From Cladorrhinum sp. PSN259 (Eukaryota; Ascomycota; Sordariomycetes; Sordariales; Podosporaceae): a stretch of 64,000 bases of DNA. This document shows positions 63,929 through 64,000 of the stretch, in pieces. The position numbers and the translations under genes were made by a program. The notes beneath the pieces are model-generated. The model had not been told where the DNA came from. It did not search any database and saw nothing but the letters and a program-made list of their open reading frames with translations. Where the stretch lies: the NCBI GenBank assembly GCA_033725935.1, contig MU867117.1, positions 158,362 to 222,361 on the forward strand, in the 5' to 3' direction. Position 1 is the first letter of the stretch; each line of letters begins with the position of its first letter.

Positions 63929-64000
63929 TGGTGCGTAGCGGAAGCGTTGCTGCTAAACGGTACGGTGGGAGGTTGTACGACAGTAAGGAGTACTGAAGGA

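Noticed and set aside
1..64000. CRISPR array, rRNA genes or bacterial-type operons
   Set aside because: None seen; spliced genes and fungal families show this is eukaryotic nuclear DNA.

Overview
The window is nuclear DNA from a filamentous ascomycete fungus (Pezizomycotina). Most genes have short GT-AG introns of about 50-110 nt, with CTAAC/CTGAC branch sites 10-25 nt before the acceptor. Gene density is about one per 3 kb, and the content is typical of the group: a vanillyl-alcohol-oxidase-type flavoprotein, a pisatin-demethylase-like P450, a Dal5-type transporter, small secreted cysteine-rich proteins, a chromodomain retrotransposon relic and AT-rich minisatellites. No operon logic applies. 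Every gene model and function here was worked out by eye from splice signals, reading-frame phase and motifs.

Layout. 0-5.2 kb: a gene cut by the left edge, a kinase-like fragment, a four-exon small gene, an EF-3-like ABC fragment, and a decayed Ty3/gypsy chromovirus (gag relic plus chromodomain). 5.3-7.7 kb: a disordered protein with a WW-like tail, then a stand-alone RNase H. 7.7-13 kb: gene-poor, holding two secreted six-cysteine proteins and a 42-bp minisatellite. 14-18 kb: an NAD(P)-binding Rossmann protein and an acidic-tailed protein with an internal duplication. 20.5-27.7 kb: an RBR ubiquitin ligase with a 14-nt exon, a six-exon VAO-type oxidase, a YqfO/NIF3-insert-like protein and a small helical protein. 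31-39 kb: a disordered basic protein, a secreted GH2 glycosidase, a repeat cluster with homopolymer tracts and an assembly gap, a five-exon small gene and an HD-type hydrolase. 39.4-44.6 kb: a P450 and an MFS transporter tail-to-tail, then a SET-domain protein with a signal-peptide-like start. 46-51 kb: a tRNA-like gene, a secreted Thr/Val-rich protein and weaker small genes. 54.4-60.6 kb: a pol III-like hairpin cluster and then the most unusual part of the window. 61.5-64 kb: a small gene with an internal repeat and an F-box-like protein cut by the right edge.

The most interesting region is 55.0-60.6 kb. Four same-strand paralogues (A-D) encode small proteins with an N-terminal module, a charged, mostly heptad-like segment (clearest in A, C and D) and one C-terminal hydrophobic helix ending in RG/WG (a tail-anchor layout). 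Each copy is preceded by a near-identical motif (core AACAAGGCTGTCGA) 320-465 nt before its second exon. Copy C is a pseudogene, copies A and B have no ATG where one is expected, and D looks intact. I do not recognise the family.

The P450/transporter pair is the only neighbourhood suggesting joint function. The other genes look like independent housekeeping or accessory genes.
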